Part shown: positions 22,801 through 33,810 of the stretch, one piece after another
Position numbering within the stretch: position 1 is the stretch's first letter
How the letters are laid out: every line of letters starts with the position of its first letter
The notes under the pieces: generated by a model
Told to the model about the DNA's origin: nothing
Databases searched by the model: none
The model's input: only the letters and a program-made list of their open reading frames with translations
Made by a program: the position numbers and the translations under genes
Assembly (NCBI GenBank): GCA_037126765.1
Contig: JBBCBC010000001.1
Span: 37,432,804-37,496,803, forward strand
Length of the DNA stretch: 64,000 nucleotides
Source of the DNA: Stenogyne calaminthoides
Lineage: Eukaryota; Streptophyta; Magnoliopsida; Lamiales; Lamiaceae
Direction of reading: 5' to 3'

Positions 22801-23790
22801 CATTCTTGGATACATACATATCAGCTTTGGTGGTTGAATTCTACGTTCGAAGACATATATATGAATAAACTTTAATGGCTGCACTATTTAATAACTTTAC
22901 TGGATAAAGTTGAATAGTATGTTTAAACCTCTGGAAATTTGCAGGGAATCTATTATATTACAAAGTTGCAATGTTCGCCCCCAGTGGGTAGTGATGTTGG
23001 AATTGGTGCTCTTACTTTGTCAATGGCTGGGCAAAATGGTAGAATATTTGCTGGTGAGGTTACTGGAGTCTTAATAGCAGCATCGCCCGTTCAGGTACCT
23101 TTTCTACGTTCTACACGTACACCAATACATGTGGTTTCCCCCCTCCGAATCGAGTTTCCCCTTTTTCAGGTTGTGATGGCCAGCTTCATAGCTACTCCAC
23201 CTTTGAATAGGCTCAGCTTAGGTACATAATGATGGAAATGCTGCAGCAGCTGGAGCTAGGGGCACTACATAATGTGCCTGTATAATGGGAACCTCACTTT
23301 TCCATAGGGGACTAACAACACATCATAGCATCTCTCACATATATACAACTTTTCTCTAGTTTTCTAGTCTTCGGTAGTTTCTTACTCTGTGCATGGGTTC
23401 ATAATTCATTTTCCATTCTTAGGATATAATACATGTAAATACTTTGGGCAAACTTGGGTGATGAAAATTTTGAAGAATATATTTTGCTCCTCATTTCTCG
23501 TGTTCATTACTTTTGTTCCGGAATTGGTTTGATTTTTCAATAGCTTTTCCTATTCATTTATTTATGTACACTTCCTAGGACCCTTTTCATTTCTAATAAG
23601 TATGTACAAGAATTTAGTGTCCAAATGATAGAAATGAAATGAAGTGTAGTATTCTTTCAATCAAACTACAACAGGGTAATCAATTAAATACTACAGGGGA
23701 CTAGAAATTAGATACCAAGGAAGAAAAAGTACGCCGGCTTTGCTCTATGATATCTTTCTCTGTTTTGCTTTGGTCGAATCTTGTTTGTTT
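19840..23790 (+). repeat. Tandem duplication, unit 1 (AHL region)
   Basis: Homologous to 25000-28540 across promoter, exons, introns and 3' flank. Shared anchors are ATAACGGCTTTGAGTCGT (about 19862 and 25031), the exon 4 splice region, and CTTCCTAGGACCCTTTTCAT beyond the genes. Unit 1 carries about 480 bp of extra AT-rich sequence (19970-20450) not seen in unit 2. The intergenic part between the units was later filled by foldback elements. Confidence 0.8.
20594..23229 (+). CDS. AHL-like PPC/DUF296 protein, AT-hooks missing
   Basis: Five exons with GT-AG borders: 20594-21113, 21183-21241, 21991-22119, 22945-23094, 23170-23229. They join in phase to 305 codons. Residues 1-173 are low complexity with two near-identical 60-residue repeats containing PRQIFTPVVLRHH. 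The PPC domain starts at LTPHIITINRGE (about 184) and continues through RVCILSANGAVSS and GVLIAASPVQ to a short tail. The PPC domain of AHL proteins mediates trimerisation and partner binding at AT-rich DNA. No AT-hook core (RGRP) is present, unlike the downstream paralogue. At DNA level the repeat region matches that paralogue but is read in another frame. This suggests a degenerate or neofunctionalised copy; it may not be expressed. Confidence 0.7.
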
Positions 23791-24194
23791 GATGAAGTCA
23801 TTGTTTGGTTTTGGAGCCTGATCGATTGCTTCACGTCCCAACTTATAAGTGTGCATCAAACATAACCTAGATGCTACATTCACCCTATTAAACTTATGTA
23901 ACTTTTTTAGATGAAAACATCCCCATTTTTTCATGATCTTTTTACCTAATTTTAGTAACGGACTTGATTTTTTTTTTTTTTAGAAATATTGGAAACAATT
24001 TTCTAATAAATAATTATGTATCTTATGTTGTTATGTTTGAACATTACTTGACACGATCGCATTAGAAGATTAAAATTAAAAGTGTATTGATCAACTATTT
24101 GTAATGTATAATAGATATCAAATAATCAATATATGATTAAGACCTTATTTGTCTTCAAGTAAGATTATGAACTTATTTGATCTCAATGTTATGA

Positions 24195-24545
24195 ACTACT
24201 ACTCTGTCTAGACATGGAATAATATTTGGACTACCGGACGGTTCTCCAAATATAATTATTTGAACTACTACTCTGTCTAGACAAAAACTTCTATGAACTT
24301 GGTTCATTGACATTTTATGGTAAACTCGATAATACTGTCTAGTGTACGAAGTAATACCATTTAGCATACAAGTATCACGTGAAGTGATTTTGAGAAGAAT
24401 ACACATAAAATTAAACATTTTTTAAAATGTGATACTTCGCACTTTAAACAATATTACTTCGTATATTAACTAGTATTACTCCAATATTCCCCGTTTTGAA
24501 ATGCAACGTCGGCTGATAATTAATAATATTTGGAGAACCGTCCGG
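24195..24545. mobile_element. Foldback element between the AHL genes
   Basis: A perfect 20-bp inverted repeat, CCGGACGGTTCTCCAAATAT (24233) and its complement ending at 24545, flanks a second inverted pair (TACGAAGTAAT near 24347 and ATTACTTCGTA near 24463). A 22-bp direct repeat with GAACTACTACTCTGTCTAG is also present (about 24191 and 24264). No coding potential; probably a MITE or a deleted DNA transposon. Confidence 0.55.
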
Positions 24546-24563
24546 AAGTTGCACAATCTAATA

Positions 24564-24838
24564 CTCCCTCCGTTCCAAACCCATTTGTACAATTTCGTTT
24601 CGGTCCGTCCCAAACTCATTTGTACATTTTTTAAATGAAAGTACCCATTTTAAAAACAACCATTTATTAACAATATGTCACTCACTCATACCCTCAACAC
24701 TTTATCACCTTTAATAAATAGTATTATATTCTTCAATATACTACCCTCAACACTTTATCACCTCAAATACTAATAAACGACTCTACCTTAAACTCCGAGC
24801 ACACAGTAAATGTACAAATGAATTTGAGACGGAGTGAG
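24564..24838. mobile_element. Stowaway-like MITE
   Basis: Terminal inverted repeats CTCCCTCCGTTCC and, at the far end, the complement of GACGGAGTGAG, with an inner inverted pair around CATTTGTACA / TGTACAAATG. A TA dinucleotide flanks both ends (24562-24563 and 24839-24840). Length 275 bp, no ORF: the profile of a Tc1/mariner-derived Stowaway MITE. Confidence 0.85.
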
Positions 24839-25319
24839 TAATACACAATTAATTTTTTAATTATAAATGAACTAATAATGTTTAATAAAATAACTAATGC
24901 TAATAAACTAATACTGTACTTGTTATGAACAACTAATACCTCTTTAAAACCAGTTTATGTACAATATTATCCCAATTTTATTGACCGAGATTTGCAGTTG
25001 AATTTTAGTTAGTTTGGTGGAATAAATTTGTTATAACGGCTTTGAGTCGTCGTTTTTAGTTGGCTCATGGTCATGGGTGATACTCCTTTTGCTCCTCGCG
25101 GAATTTTCCCTTTGAATTTTTTAAACGGTGCCTTCGTTCCCTCTAAGTTTGTTTTTGGCGGTTTTATTTTCTTGAAAAAAATACTCTCCGTCTAAAAAGA
25201 AAATACAAAACCGTAATAACAAATTCTAAAACGGTTATTTGCAGCAACACTCTATTTAGAGAGTCCAAATTAGATTCGAAAGCAAGTTTGAAATTCAATT
25301 AACAAAAAATTCTCTCTGA

Positions 25320-28053
25320 ATGGATTCGAAAGATTCAAAAGATTCGAAAGATTCAAAAGATTCGAAAGATTCATCTGCTCCGCTACCAGTGTCGCCACCG
25401 CCCGGCTTCCCCCCCCGCCACCCGTCTTCTCCCTTCTCCGGCGGCTCTTATGGTAACGCCGGTGGCCTTTCTCCCTTCTCCGGCGGTTCTTCTGGTAACG
25501 CCGCTGGTTTTTCTCAATTCTCCGGCGGTTCTTCCGGTAACGCCGCTGGTTTTTCTCAGTTCTCCGGCGGTTCTTCCGGTAACCCCGCTGGTTTTTCTCA
25601 GTTCTCCGGCGGTTCTTCCGGTAACACAGCTGGGTTTTCTCCGTTCTCCGGCGGTTCTTCAGGTAACACCGGTGGCGGGAGTCCTGTGGCATCTAATGTG
25701 GATTTGGCGGATCTTGTCGTAGTCCCGAAGGCTCGTCGGGGAAGGCCTCGTGGTCGTGCTCGTGGTTCTTCTGGTGGTGGAAGTCCTGCAAATGTTTCTC
25801 CGCCGCCGACAACGTCTAATGTGGATTCCGGTGGGAGTCAGTCTTCTGGAACCCCGAAGCGGCCTCGGGGAAGGCCTCGTGGTAGTGGTTCTGGGAGTAA
25901 ACCCAAGGCTGCTTCTCCAGGTGTGTTTTTAATCTTAATTCTCATTCTATGTTTTGGTTTGGGTTTTAAATTAATATTCATATTTTTCTCTTGTGCCAGT
26001 GCCAGTGCCAGAGGGTTTTACACCTCACACAATCAACTTAAATCAAGGACAGGTAAATTCCTATTAATTTGCTACTCCAATTTACTGTTTCTTGGTTTCT
26101 TTATCCTTTCTTAAATGTTTTGCCCATTTTTTATGATGCTTCTAATCTTTATCAACATTAGTATCTTATTCAATGATCTTTATCTGCATCTTAGTAGCTG
26201 CATAGAACGATTTAGAAGGATTCTTATAAGGAGTTATATTCTGGGATATGTAAAACTTGCTCCTAATTCTCCAATTTGCTAAAGAAATTTTGTAGGTGTT
26301 CTGCGGTTATTAGAATTGTGGATTCTGTTTTGACATTAATTTTGTCACCGTGGTGAAGTAAAATTTAATCTATGCACTGGAATTCCTTATAAGTATGTTG
26401 TTGATAGGTAATTAAGTCCATATTTGGCTATTAAGTGCAGTCTGAATTCTTAATGTTTCTATGTCTTTGCTTCATGGTGACTTTTCTGTTTATGAGTTTT
26501 GCAAAAATATATATAGCGTAGAAAATCATATTCTAAGGTATATGCTACTCTATTTTTCTTGGTCTTCAACATTCTGTTTCTTTATCCTTTCTTAAATGTT
26601 TAGAATCTTTTCCATGTAATCTTTATCAACAATAGTATCTTATCCAATCATCTTTATCTGCACCTTTGCAGCATTGCATAGAAAGATTTAGAAGGATTCA
26701 TATAAGGAGTTAATTCTTGGATATGTAAAGTACTACACAAATTTGCTAAAGAAATTTTGTAGGTGTTCTGAAGTTATTAGAATTGTAGATTCTGTTTTGA
26801 CATTAATTTTGTATGTGAAGTAAAATTAATCCATGCACTGGAATTCCTTATAAGTATGTTTTAAGTTCATATTTGGCTATTAAGTGCAGTCTGAATTCCT
26901 AGTTCTTAGCGTTCTTTCCATTGACTAGCGAAGACTCTTGTGCACATTACATTAACATTCAGATGTAAATGTGTTTGGTTCTAAATTAATTTGGTTTGGA
27001 TTATACTGGTTTTTTCGAGTAAAATAAATGCTGTACATTTGTAGTAACAAATGCCTTTAAAGATATTTGTGATATGGAAATCAGGAGAAATACGTTAATT
27101 AGGGGCATGCTATTAGTCCTAGTTTCTTTTTTTTTGGTTCTTGAAAAAAGCATATTTGAGCAGGTCTGATATTGCTCTCTGATAAACGTTTCGGGGGTTT
27201 TCATGTTGTGTAGGACATAGCTGCAACCCTTGTGGCTTTCTCACAGCAAGTAAAATGTAGAGTTTGCGTTCTATCTGCAATTGGTTCCATCTCTAGTGTT
27301 AGCTTACGCCTAGGTGGTGGTGCCATAGTCAAACACGAGGTATGATTTTGTATCTGCTACATATCATGTACCTAATGCTTGCATTTTATATTTCTGTATG
27401 AGCTTACACATGAATATTTCTGTATCCATAAAGGTAAGTGTACTTGTACCTAAAAGGTAATGGTGAAACTCTTTTCTCTGAAGATGTTCGCATATAGGGA
27501 GAAACTTTACTCGAATACAGGAGGTTTAGAATTTTAAATTATTCACAGAAATGCTTCCGATTTCCAAAGTTTTAATTCATATGAAATCTTAGTCCTATGA
27601 TGCTTTTAGCAGCATTCTTGGATAGCTATCAGCTTCAATGGCTGCACTATTTGATAACTTTACTGGATAAAGTTGAAGAATATGTTTAAACCTCTGTGAA
27701 TTTGCAGGGGATCTATGATATTACAAACTTGCAATGTTTGCCCCCAGCGGGTAGTGACATTGGAATTGGTGCTCTTACTTTGGGAATGGCTGGGAATGAT
27801 TGTAGCATATATGCTGGTGAGGTTACTGGAGTCTTAATAGCAGCATCGCCCGTTCAGGTACCTTTTTTATACACCAATACATGTGGTTCCCCCCCTCCGT
27901 CTCTCCATCCAAAATCGTGTTTCCTGTTTGCAGATTGTGATGGGTAGCTTCAATGCCTTCACTGTTGAAGGCAAAAAACCAACGGGGGGTGCCAGCCCCT
28001 CACCTCCTCCACCCCCGGTCACACAAACAGGCCCTCCGTCCACCGCCAATTGA
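25320..28053 (+). CDS. AHL protein: two AT-hooks plus PPC domain
   Basis: Five exons: 25320-25920, 26000-26052, 27214-27339, 27708-27857, 27934-28053. All have GT-AG borders and join in phase to 349 residues. The N-terminus has five DSK repeats, then six 14-residue repeats around FSGGSSGN. AT-hook 1 is RRGRPRGRARG (core residues 141-143) and AT-hook 2 is KRPRGRPRGSG (core 184-186). The PPC domain begins at FTPHTINLNQGQ and runs through VCVLSAIGSISSVSL, GIYDITNLQ, LTLGMAGNDCS and GVLIAASPVQ; a Pro-rich tail ends the protein. AHL proteins bind the minor groove of AT-rich DNA in the nucleus and act as matrix-associated regulators of growth and flowering. Two hooks and introns within the PPC fit the intron-containing AHL clade. 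The usual GRFEIL core is GIYDIT here. A second acceptor 6 nt further at exon 2 is possible. Confidence 0.85.
26090..26920 (+). repeat. Tandem repeat inside AHL intron 2
   Basis: Two diverged copies of a 310-360 bp segment (about 26090-26455 and 26565-26915). Shared blocks are GATTTAGAAGGATTC, TTGCTAAAGAAATTTTGTAG and CACTGGAATTCCTTATAAGT. The upstream paralogue has one copy in its intron 2 (about 21295-21710), so the repeat arose after the gene duplication or was lost upstream. Confidence 0.75.
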
Positions 28054-28569
28054 TGCTGCTGCAGCTGGAGAGGCAGTAGTACATAATGTGCCTGTAAAAT
28101 GCAACCTCAGTTTTCCTTATGGGACTAACAACACATTATAGCATCATCTCTCACATAGATACAGCTTTTTTCTCTAGTTTTCGTGTCTTTCGGAGTTTCT
28201 TACTTTGTGCATGGGTTCATAATTCAGATATGATTGAGGTACTCATTTTGCATTCTTACTATATCTTTTGATTCTTCTGTGAGTACATATGATACATGTA
28301 AATACTTTGGGCATACTTGGGTGAATGAAAAGTGTTGAAGAATATATTCTGCTCCTCATTTCTCTTGTTTACTATATGTTGCTGTTTGATTTTATTTTCA
28401 ATAGATTTTCCTATCATTTATGCACACTTCCTAGGACCCTTTTCATTTTTGGTACGTTGGAATTTATTTATAGCATGGCATTGTACTGGTTTTGCTGTAT
28501 GATATCTTTCTCTGTTTTTACTTTGGTCGAATCTTGTGTGAGACGCATTTTAGTATTTACGCCACTTAG

Positions 28570-30113
28570 CTTTAAAACATGATTTTGGAGTCAAACGATT
28601 ATATTATACAGGTTCATTATCCTTCTTTCCTCGTGATAAGTATGCAGCAGAAGTGGAACTTGCTAGACATTAATTTCTTAATTAATTTTAGGACACTAAA
28701 GCTACGACAACCTGCTTTATGTTGGGGGTGGTTTGCAACAAATTATAAATAATTATAATAATTTAGAATTGTTTGCATAAGTAATTTGGAGTGTTTTATT
28801 TTTCTTTTATTAGATTAAATATGCTCTTAAAAGTTGTACGTTAAAAGTTAAAAGGTAGGTGTTTTTTTGTAGCTTATGAACATTTTTTAAGTATTGTTAA
28901 CTTTTTTTGCAAACACTATCAACTTTTCTTTGAATTTTTCTACAAACACCATAATCATTAATTTTAATCATGTCTTTAAAAGCATAATTTTTTACAAACA
29001 CCCCCTATGTTTAGTGTCAGTCGACCATCAAATATGTATGCTATTTTCCTTTGCCATAATTTTACTCTACATTGTTTTTAATATATTCCCTAAATATTTC
29101 CTATCTTGAATAATTTTTTTTGCTTAGTGATTTAGTTGCTGTTGAAACTTCTATGTTATAGTATCATTTCTATGAGATATATGGGTTTTATATGAAAAAT
29201 TACAAACAGGATTTATATATATAATAAATATTGCATGCAAAAGTATAAATGTACCTATGTATATACAATAATTTTATACCTATTAATAAGTTACAATCTT
29301 AAAATATATATATCAATAAGTCTCCTTACATGTGTATCGATAGCACGCAATATTAGTAGAGACGGAAATCCTATGTAAAATAAAGGATCCTATGCATTAC
29401 AGTTGAGATAGTAGCAGATTGTTTTTTAGATTATGGCGTCTCTTTCTTGACTAGCTGAACAATGTTGCAATTGAACTTATGGGATAGAATTCAATATTGT
29501 GGGGAAAACTTTTTACCTTTTCAAAATAGTTTAAAAAAATTTGATGTACGAAATTGGTCTCAATTTTTCGCGAATTGTAACTTTTTCGTCCCAAATTCGC
29601 TGGACTTGATGAAACGACGTCGTTTTTTGTCATGTATTCTGTTGTATGTAACAATAATATGAGAAATAAGCAACAACGGAAAAGTAAAGAACACTGAGTT
29701 TGGTAACCCAGTTCGCCGGAAAGACTACGTCTGGGGGCGATACCAAGCCAGAAAAATATATATGACTAAGAATCTAAAATTCGATCCTTTACAATGAATA
29801 ACACAAGTGGTATTTTTAGATTATAACTAGGGTTTCTCCTCCTAATGGCTTCGGGCAAAAAGCCTTTTCACTGCCCCACGGGAGGTCGACTCCGAATTGT
29901 AAGTCCGTGATCTGGTCCTGGATTCTCGCCTAAAATCATGTCCCGCGATCTTCTTTCCTTATTTATCTGGGGACATGGTTGGGACGCGCTTTCCTTCATA
30001 TCCGGGATCCATTCCATTTATATCTCGCCCGTACTATCAAAAGGTTCATGCCCCGGCGACTTCCTCCGAAAGTCGCCCTGGTGTGGACCTCTCCGGAGGT
30101 TGCTCGGCAGGTT
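28570..30113. other. AT-rich intergenic DNA, no gene supported
   Basis: AT-rich and without a credible ORF or splice pattern up to about 29640. From about 29690 the composition changes. The stretch GGTAACCCAGTTCGCCGG followed by GACTACGTCTGGGGG resembles the transcribed part of an old LTR. It is interrupted by Copia-2 at 30119 and continues after 49051. Confidence 0.4.
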
Positions 30114-30118
30114 GATTC

Positions 30119-31687
30119 TGTTAGTATTAGTGTCCTAGAGACAATCATTTGTAAGGACATAATACTCGATGATATTCAGATTGATTTAATATTATAGTTT
30201 ATTTAATATTAATATATGGCAATACACTTGCTCGAATATTATGTTTGATTGTTTGCATTTATTCATGTAAGTGTTCCCATGAACCAATGTTGTCATCGAG
30301 GATGTGAAACCTCAGATGACTTAAGCATGGTTCTCAAATAGCCCCGATCAATGATCATCAAGAATGAGATATTGATGATGCATTTGAGATTGATGTGCGA
30401 TCTGCATCATACTCTTAGAGAGTGTAGTAAGATCTCACTTACTACGAGATACTGGGTATCTCATGATGGATGCACATATACCTTAGAGGGTATTGGTATA
30501 CCCATCCGAGAAATCGTTTCATGTAATTCTACAATATGTGTCTACTGGTGTCTTGGTTATTGAGAGTGATGTGATACTCCTTTGACTTGAGGTCAATACG
30601 CACGACATGTATGGAGTGATGAACTTTGACCATGACCAAAGCTTGGACCCTTTCATGGGTAGATATGACTTGGATTGAGTTCATCACGAAATGCATATGT
30701 GTGGTAGTTGAGCCAAGAATATGATTCATTCCTCAATGTGGATTTAGAGAGACTACTAATTTTCTCATCATAATTGGATCTAAGTCATGGACCGATGCAC
30801 GCCAGCTTGGACTTTGTGGCAAGTGTGACATACGTGATCAACTAGTGATTAGAGATAATATGATTAAGTTATTTGAATAGACACTTCATCATGTTCAAGA
30901 TTTAATCGAGTATTCGCGAATGAAGGGAAGATATCACAATAACCTACATGTTACAGGTAGTTGCAGAATTCCTCGCAACGTACCTCGTGTATTGAGAATG
31001 TCTGATTTATTGTCTAGGGTTCAATTAAGACCGTTAGTTTGACTAATCGCTCGATATATGAGGGCCTGTGGGTCACACAACAGGTAACATTTGTTTACCG
31101 ATTATAGTTGGTTGATTAAATATTATATTGGATATTAATATTTAATTTATGAAGAATATAATAATAATTATATTTAGAATTAATTATTATTATTATTATT
31201 TAATTAAATTGAATTTAATTAAATAGGATTCCAATAATAATATATGAAATATTATTGTAGGATTTGATATATATGGAAATCAAATCCATAGGATTTTATA
31301 TATTGGAAATTCAAATCTATGAGATTTGATTTGCAAGATTAAGAATTTTATTCCTAATAAAGATAGCTTAAGATTTAAGCTGGACTTCCCCTATATATAT
31401 GAGTCCTTGAGAATTCATTATTAACACAAGAAATTTATTTCTCCATAAAATCTCTAGTTAGAATTTTCCTAGCAAATTCATCTCGGGACTCAACGCTGGT
31501 GAATCGGTGCAAGTTGGTAAACGACTCTTACGTGGATACCATAGTGGAGGAATCCGTGTACGAATCGCTGTAAGGATTCTGTTTACGTTTACCCGTATTT
31601 AATTATGCAATTATATGTTCGTTGTAGATGAACTGTTTAATTCCACTGCGCATGTATTACGTGTTTACGTGCCTATAAATTCCAACA
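30119..31687 (+). repeat. 5' LTR of Copia-2
   Basis: 1569 bp, TGTTAGTATTAGTG ... AAATTCCAACA, followed by the primer site. A TATA-like CTATATATAT at 31391-31400 lies just before GAGTCCTTGAG, the probable transcription start region. Confidence 0.9.
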
Positions 31688-31688
31688 G

Positions 31689-31700
31689 TGGTATCAGAGC
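31689..31700 (+). other. Primer binding site of Copia-2 (tRNA-iMet)
   Basis: TGGTATCAGAGC, exactly complementary to the 3' end of plant initiator tRNA-Met, one base after the 5' LTR end. Confidence 0.9.
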
Positions 31701-33270
31701 TCTTGATTGATTGCATAATTGATGTTTTAAACGATTTTTTTTTTAAAACATGGTACGACCAAAATTAATTGACCGAACCTTATTGCTTTGGTTTGGGCGT
31801 GTGCTTGTTTGTTAATATGTTTGATTGATTAGTCACACACACACCCCCATTTTTTGTTCCACGCGGTTCATCTTCTTCGCCCAGAATAGGGTTTTCTGGG
31901 AAAATCCATCCGCCGCTCCGCCTCGCCCCGTCGCCATTTCTCTTCATCCGTGCGTGCATCCGTGACCTCGTTCGAGTCGACAACAAAGCGCCGTGACTCA
32001 CGTTTGTCTCGTGATGCCGTGTCGGCACAAAAACTGGGCGGATTGGATCCGCGATGGCGCAACCCGAATTGCGCCTCGCTCGGTGGTGTTTGTCCTCTGA
32101 CCTCCGAAATCGGCGGCGACGCTCTCATTTCATTTGACGATTCGATTGAGTGAGCCTCGATTTCGATGGGGCTCACGGCGGCACTGCGTCTCTCAGAGTT
32201 GACCCGCACGCGTGTCGATTGCACGCCCTCGCCGTCTTCTCGTTCTTTGATTTGCAACCCTCGTCTCTGATTTGATCTCCGACGAAGGGTTACGAATTTT
32301 GTATGAGCCGGCTGCAGCGGCGAGTCACCCGCGCGCGCCTAGCAGCGGCGGCGATTCGTCCGCACGCGCCTATACCTACTGCTTGTTTGTTGCCCTTTTC
32401 CATTTTTTGGTTCTGTGCGACTTACAATGTTCGATTTTGGGGTTCTTTTTCATTTTGGTTGGACTGATTCCAATTGTTTGCTGAAACAGAGTTACAAATT
32501 TAACTGTTCATATGATTAATTAGATTAATTCTGATGAACTGAGTTTGAATTGTTGGTTTCGGTTGTCCCGATCGAAGAGACGATTTCTGGGCTATGATGA
32601 GGGAGAGACTATTTTGCAAATGAGATTTCAAACAGTCCCCCCTTGCAAATTTTGAAATTGTACTTGAGTCTTTGGTAAAATTAAAATTAATTTTTTTAAT
32701 TAATTGGATTAATTATTAAAGTTTAATAATTGTTTAAATTATAATTGAATTTAAAATTGGATTTTAAAGTTCAATAAATCTTGAAAATTATTAATTTCCC
32801 ACTTGATTAACTTATTTTGATAAATTCATTAACGCGTTTTATAGTTTGCATTATAACTGCTTGGGTAGGCGGCACACAATAATTGTTTGGGTAGACGGGA
32901 CCTAATATTTGTTAGTCTTTGTAAGTCATGTTTGGGTAGGTAAAGCCCAATAATTGCTCAAATGTGACGTAGATAACATGTTGGATCTCGATTAAGCAAT
33001 TAATACCCCTCCTCAAAACGTTCCTCACTAAAATATGAGTTTTCATTAAATTGAAATGATGTCTTCCATCAAAATTAAAAGTAAACCGGAGATTTCGTTC
33101 CAATGAGTATTTAAGACCCTCGTATTAAAGACCATGTTTTATTTTGATTGCTGAATATTGATCATAGGAATTATGTGTTTAATTTCCGTTTTATTTTATT
33201 TCTCTTGGTTAGTTGAAATGTATAACTGTCGTTGAGATGCGTTTTGGAAACAAACAAATTGGCTAGGCCA
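31701..33270 (+). other. Long Copia-2 leader with GC-rich island
   Basis: About 1.6 kb lie between the primer site and recognisable gag, far longer than a usual Copia leader. Positions 31860-32420 are strikingly GC/CpG-rich (CGGCGGCGACG, GCGCGCGCC), whereas the flanks are AT-rich. Open frames exist on both strands here, but none shows a domain. It may be a captured host segment or an old 5' untranslated region; I cannot tell which. Confidence 0.45.
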
Positions 33271-33605
33271 AATTTTATGGACTGACACCGAAACGTGCTT
33301 TTGGTGCTAAGACAAGAAAGATTGAGTACGTGTTGGACACGCCAATCCCAGTTACCCCTGCAACTGGTTCTCTGAGGCAGCCACGTTTGACGTAGCAGCT
33401 CAAAAGAAGCATCAAGAGAATGCTTCCCAGACTTAGTGTGTGATGTTGCTCGGCATGACTCCCGAATTGCATAGGCAACATGAGAGAATGGGTCCCTTCG
33501 AGATGCTCAAGCATCTGAAGAATTTCTTTGATTCTGAATTTCGTTCTGAGATTTATGAAGTGATGAGAGATCTGTTCAGATGCCGGTTAGCTAAAAGAGG
33601 GAATA
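33271..33605 (+). pseudogene. Copia-2 gag, part 1 (before the nested element)
   Basis: Broken gag with readable segments KIEYVLDTPIPVTPATGS and, from 33440, MLLGMTPELHRQHERMG then DLFRCRLAKRGN. The frame continues exactly after the nested element (43914) once the duplicated GAATA is counted once. Capsid precursor; stops near 33390 and 33440 show decay. Confidence 0.7.
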
Positions 33606-33684
33606 TGTTGGTCCCGGTGCAAACGAGTCTTACACGTGTATCCCCCCCATACACGTGTAAGACTCGTTTGCACCGGGACCAACA
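33606..33684. repeat. 36-bp perfect palindrome of LTR U5 ends
   Basis: Left arm 33606-33641, spacer CCCCCCC (33642-33648), right arm 33649-33684. Each arm is the U5 terminus of the Copia-1 LTR, from TGTTGGTCCCGG to ACACGTGTAT, in head-to-head arrangement. In normal copies the same G-run (6 to 12 G) is followed by AATACACGTGTTCAG, so the palindrome starts at a natural short hairpin. Confidence 0.95.
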
Positions 33685-33686
33685 AG

Positions 33687-33698
33687 TGGTATCAGAGC
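33687..33698 (+). other. Primer binding site of nested Copia-1
   Basis: TGGTATCAGAGC, two bases after the right palindrome arm. It is a perfect match to initiator tRNA-Met. A second, complementary copy lies beside the right LTR (41761-41772). Confidence 0.9.
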
Positions 33699-33810
33699 AG
33701 TGGTTAAACTTGACCACCTGCTTTGTTGACCAAAGATTTATTTGCTAAAAATACTTGTGGTCTATCTGAACTGATCTTATTTGCTGAATTCTTAAAAGAC
33801 TCAGATAAAA

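Larger units (their letters stand above)
25000..28540 (+). repeat. Tandem duplication, unit 2 (AHL region)
   Basis: Second unit of the duplication that starts at 19840. It holds the AHL paralogue with AT-hooks and has the more compact promoter. Homology with unit 1 covers the upstream 130 bp, all exon borders and the 3' flank to about 28540. Confidence 0.8.

Noticed and set aside
23701..23934. 77-codon minus-strand frame downstream of the first AHL gene
   Set aside because: It overlaps the duplicated 3' flank, and the second unit has no equivalent frame.
29938..30197. Two overlapping plus-strand frames before Copia-2
   Set aside because: They cross the Copia-2 insertion border at 30119 and have no recognisable domain.
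31868..32257. 129-codon minus-strand frame in the GC-rich leader
   Set aside because: GC-rich DNA lowers stop frequency. No domain, no start context and no homologous copy in the window.
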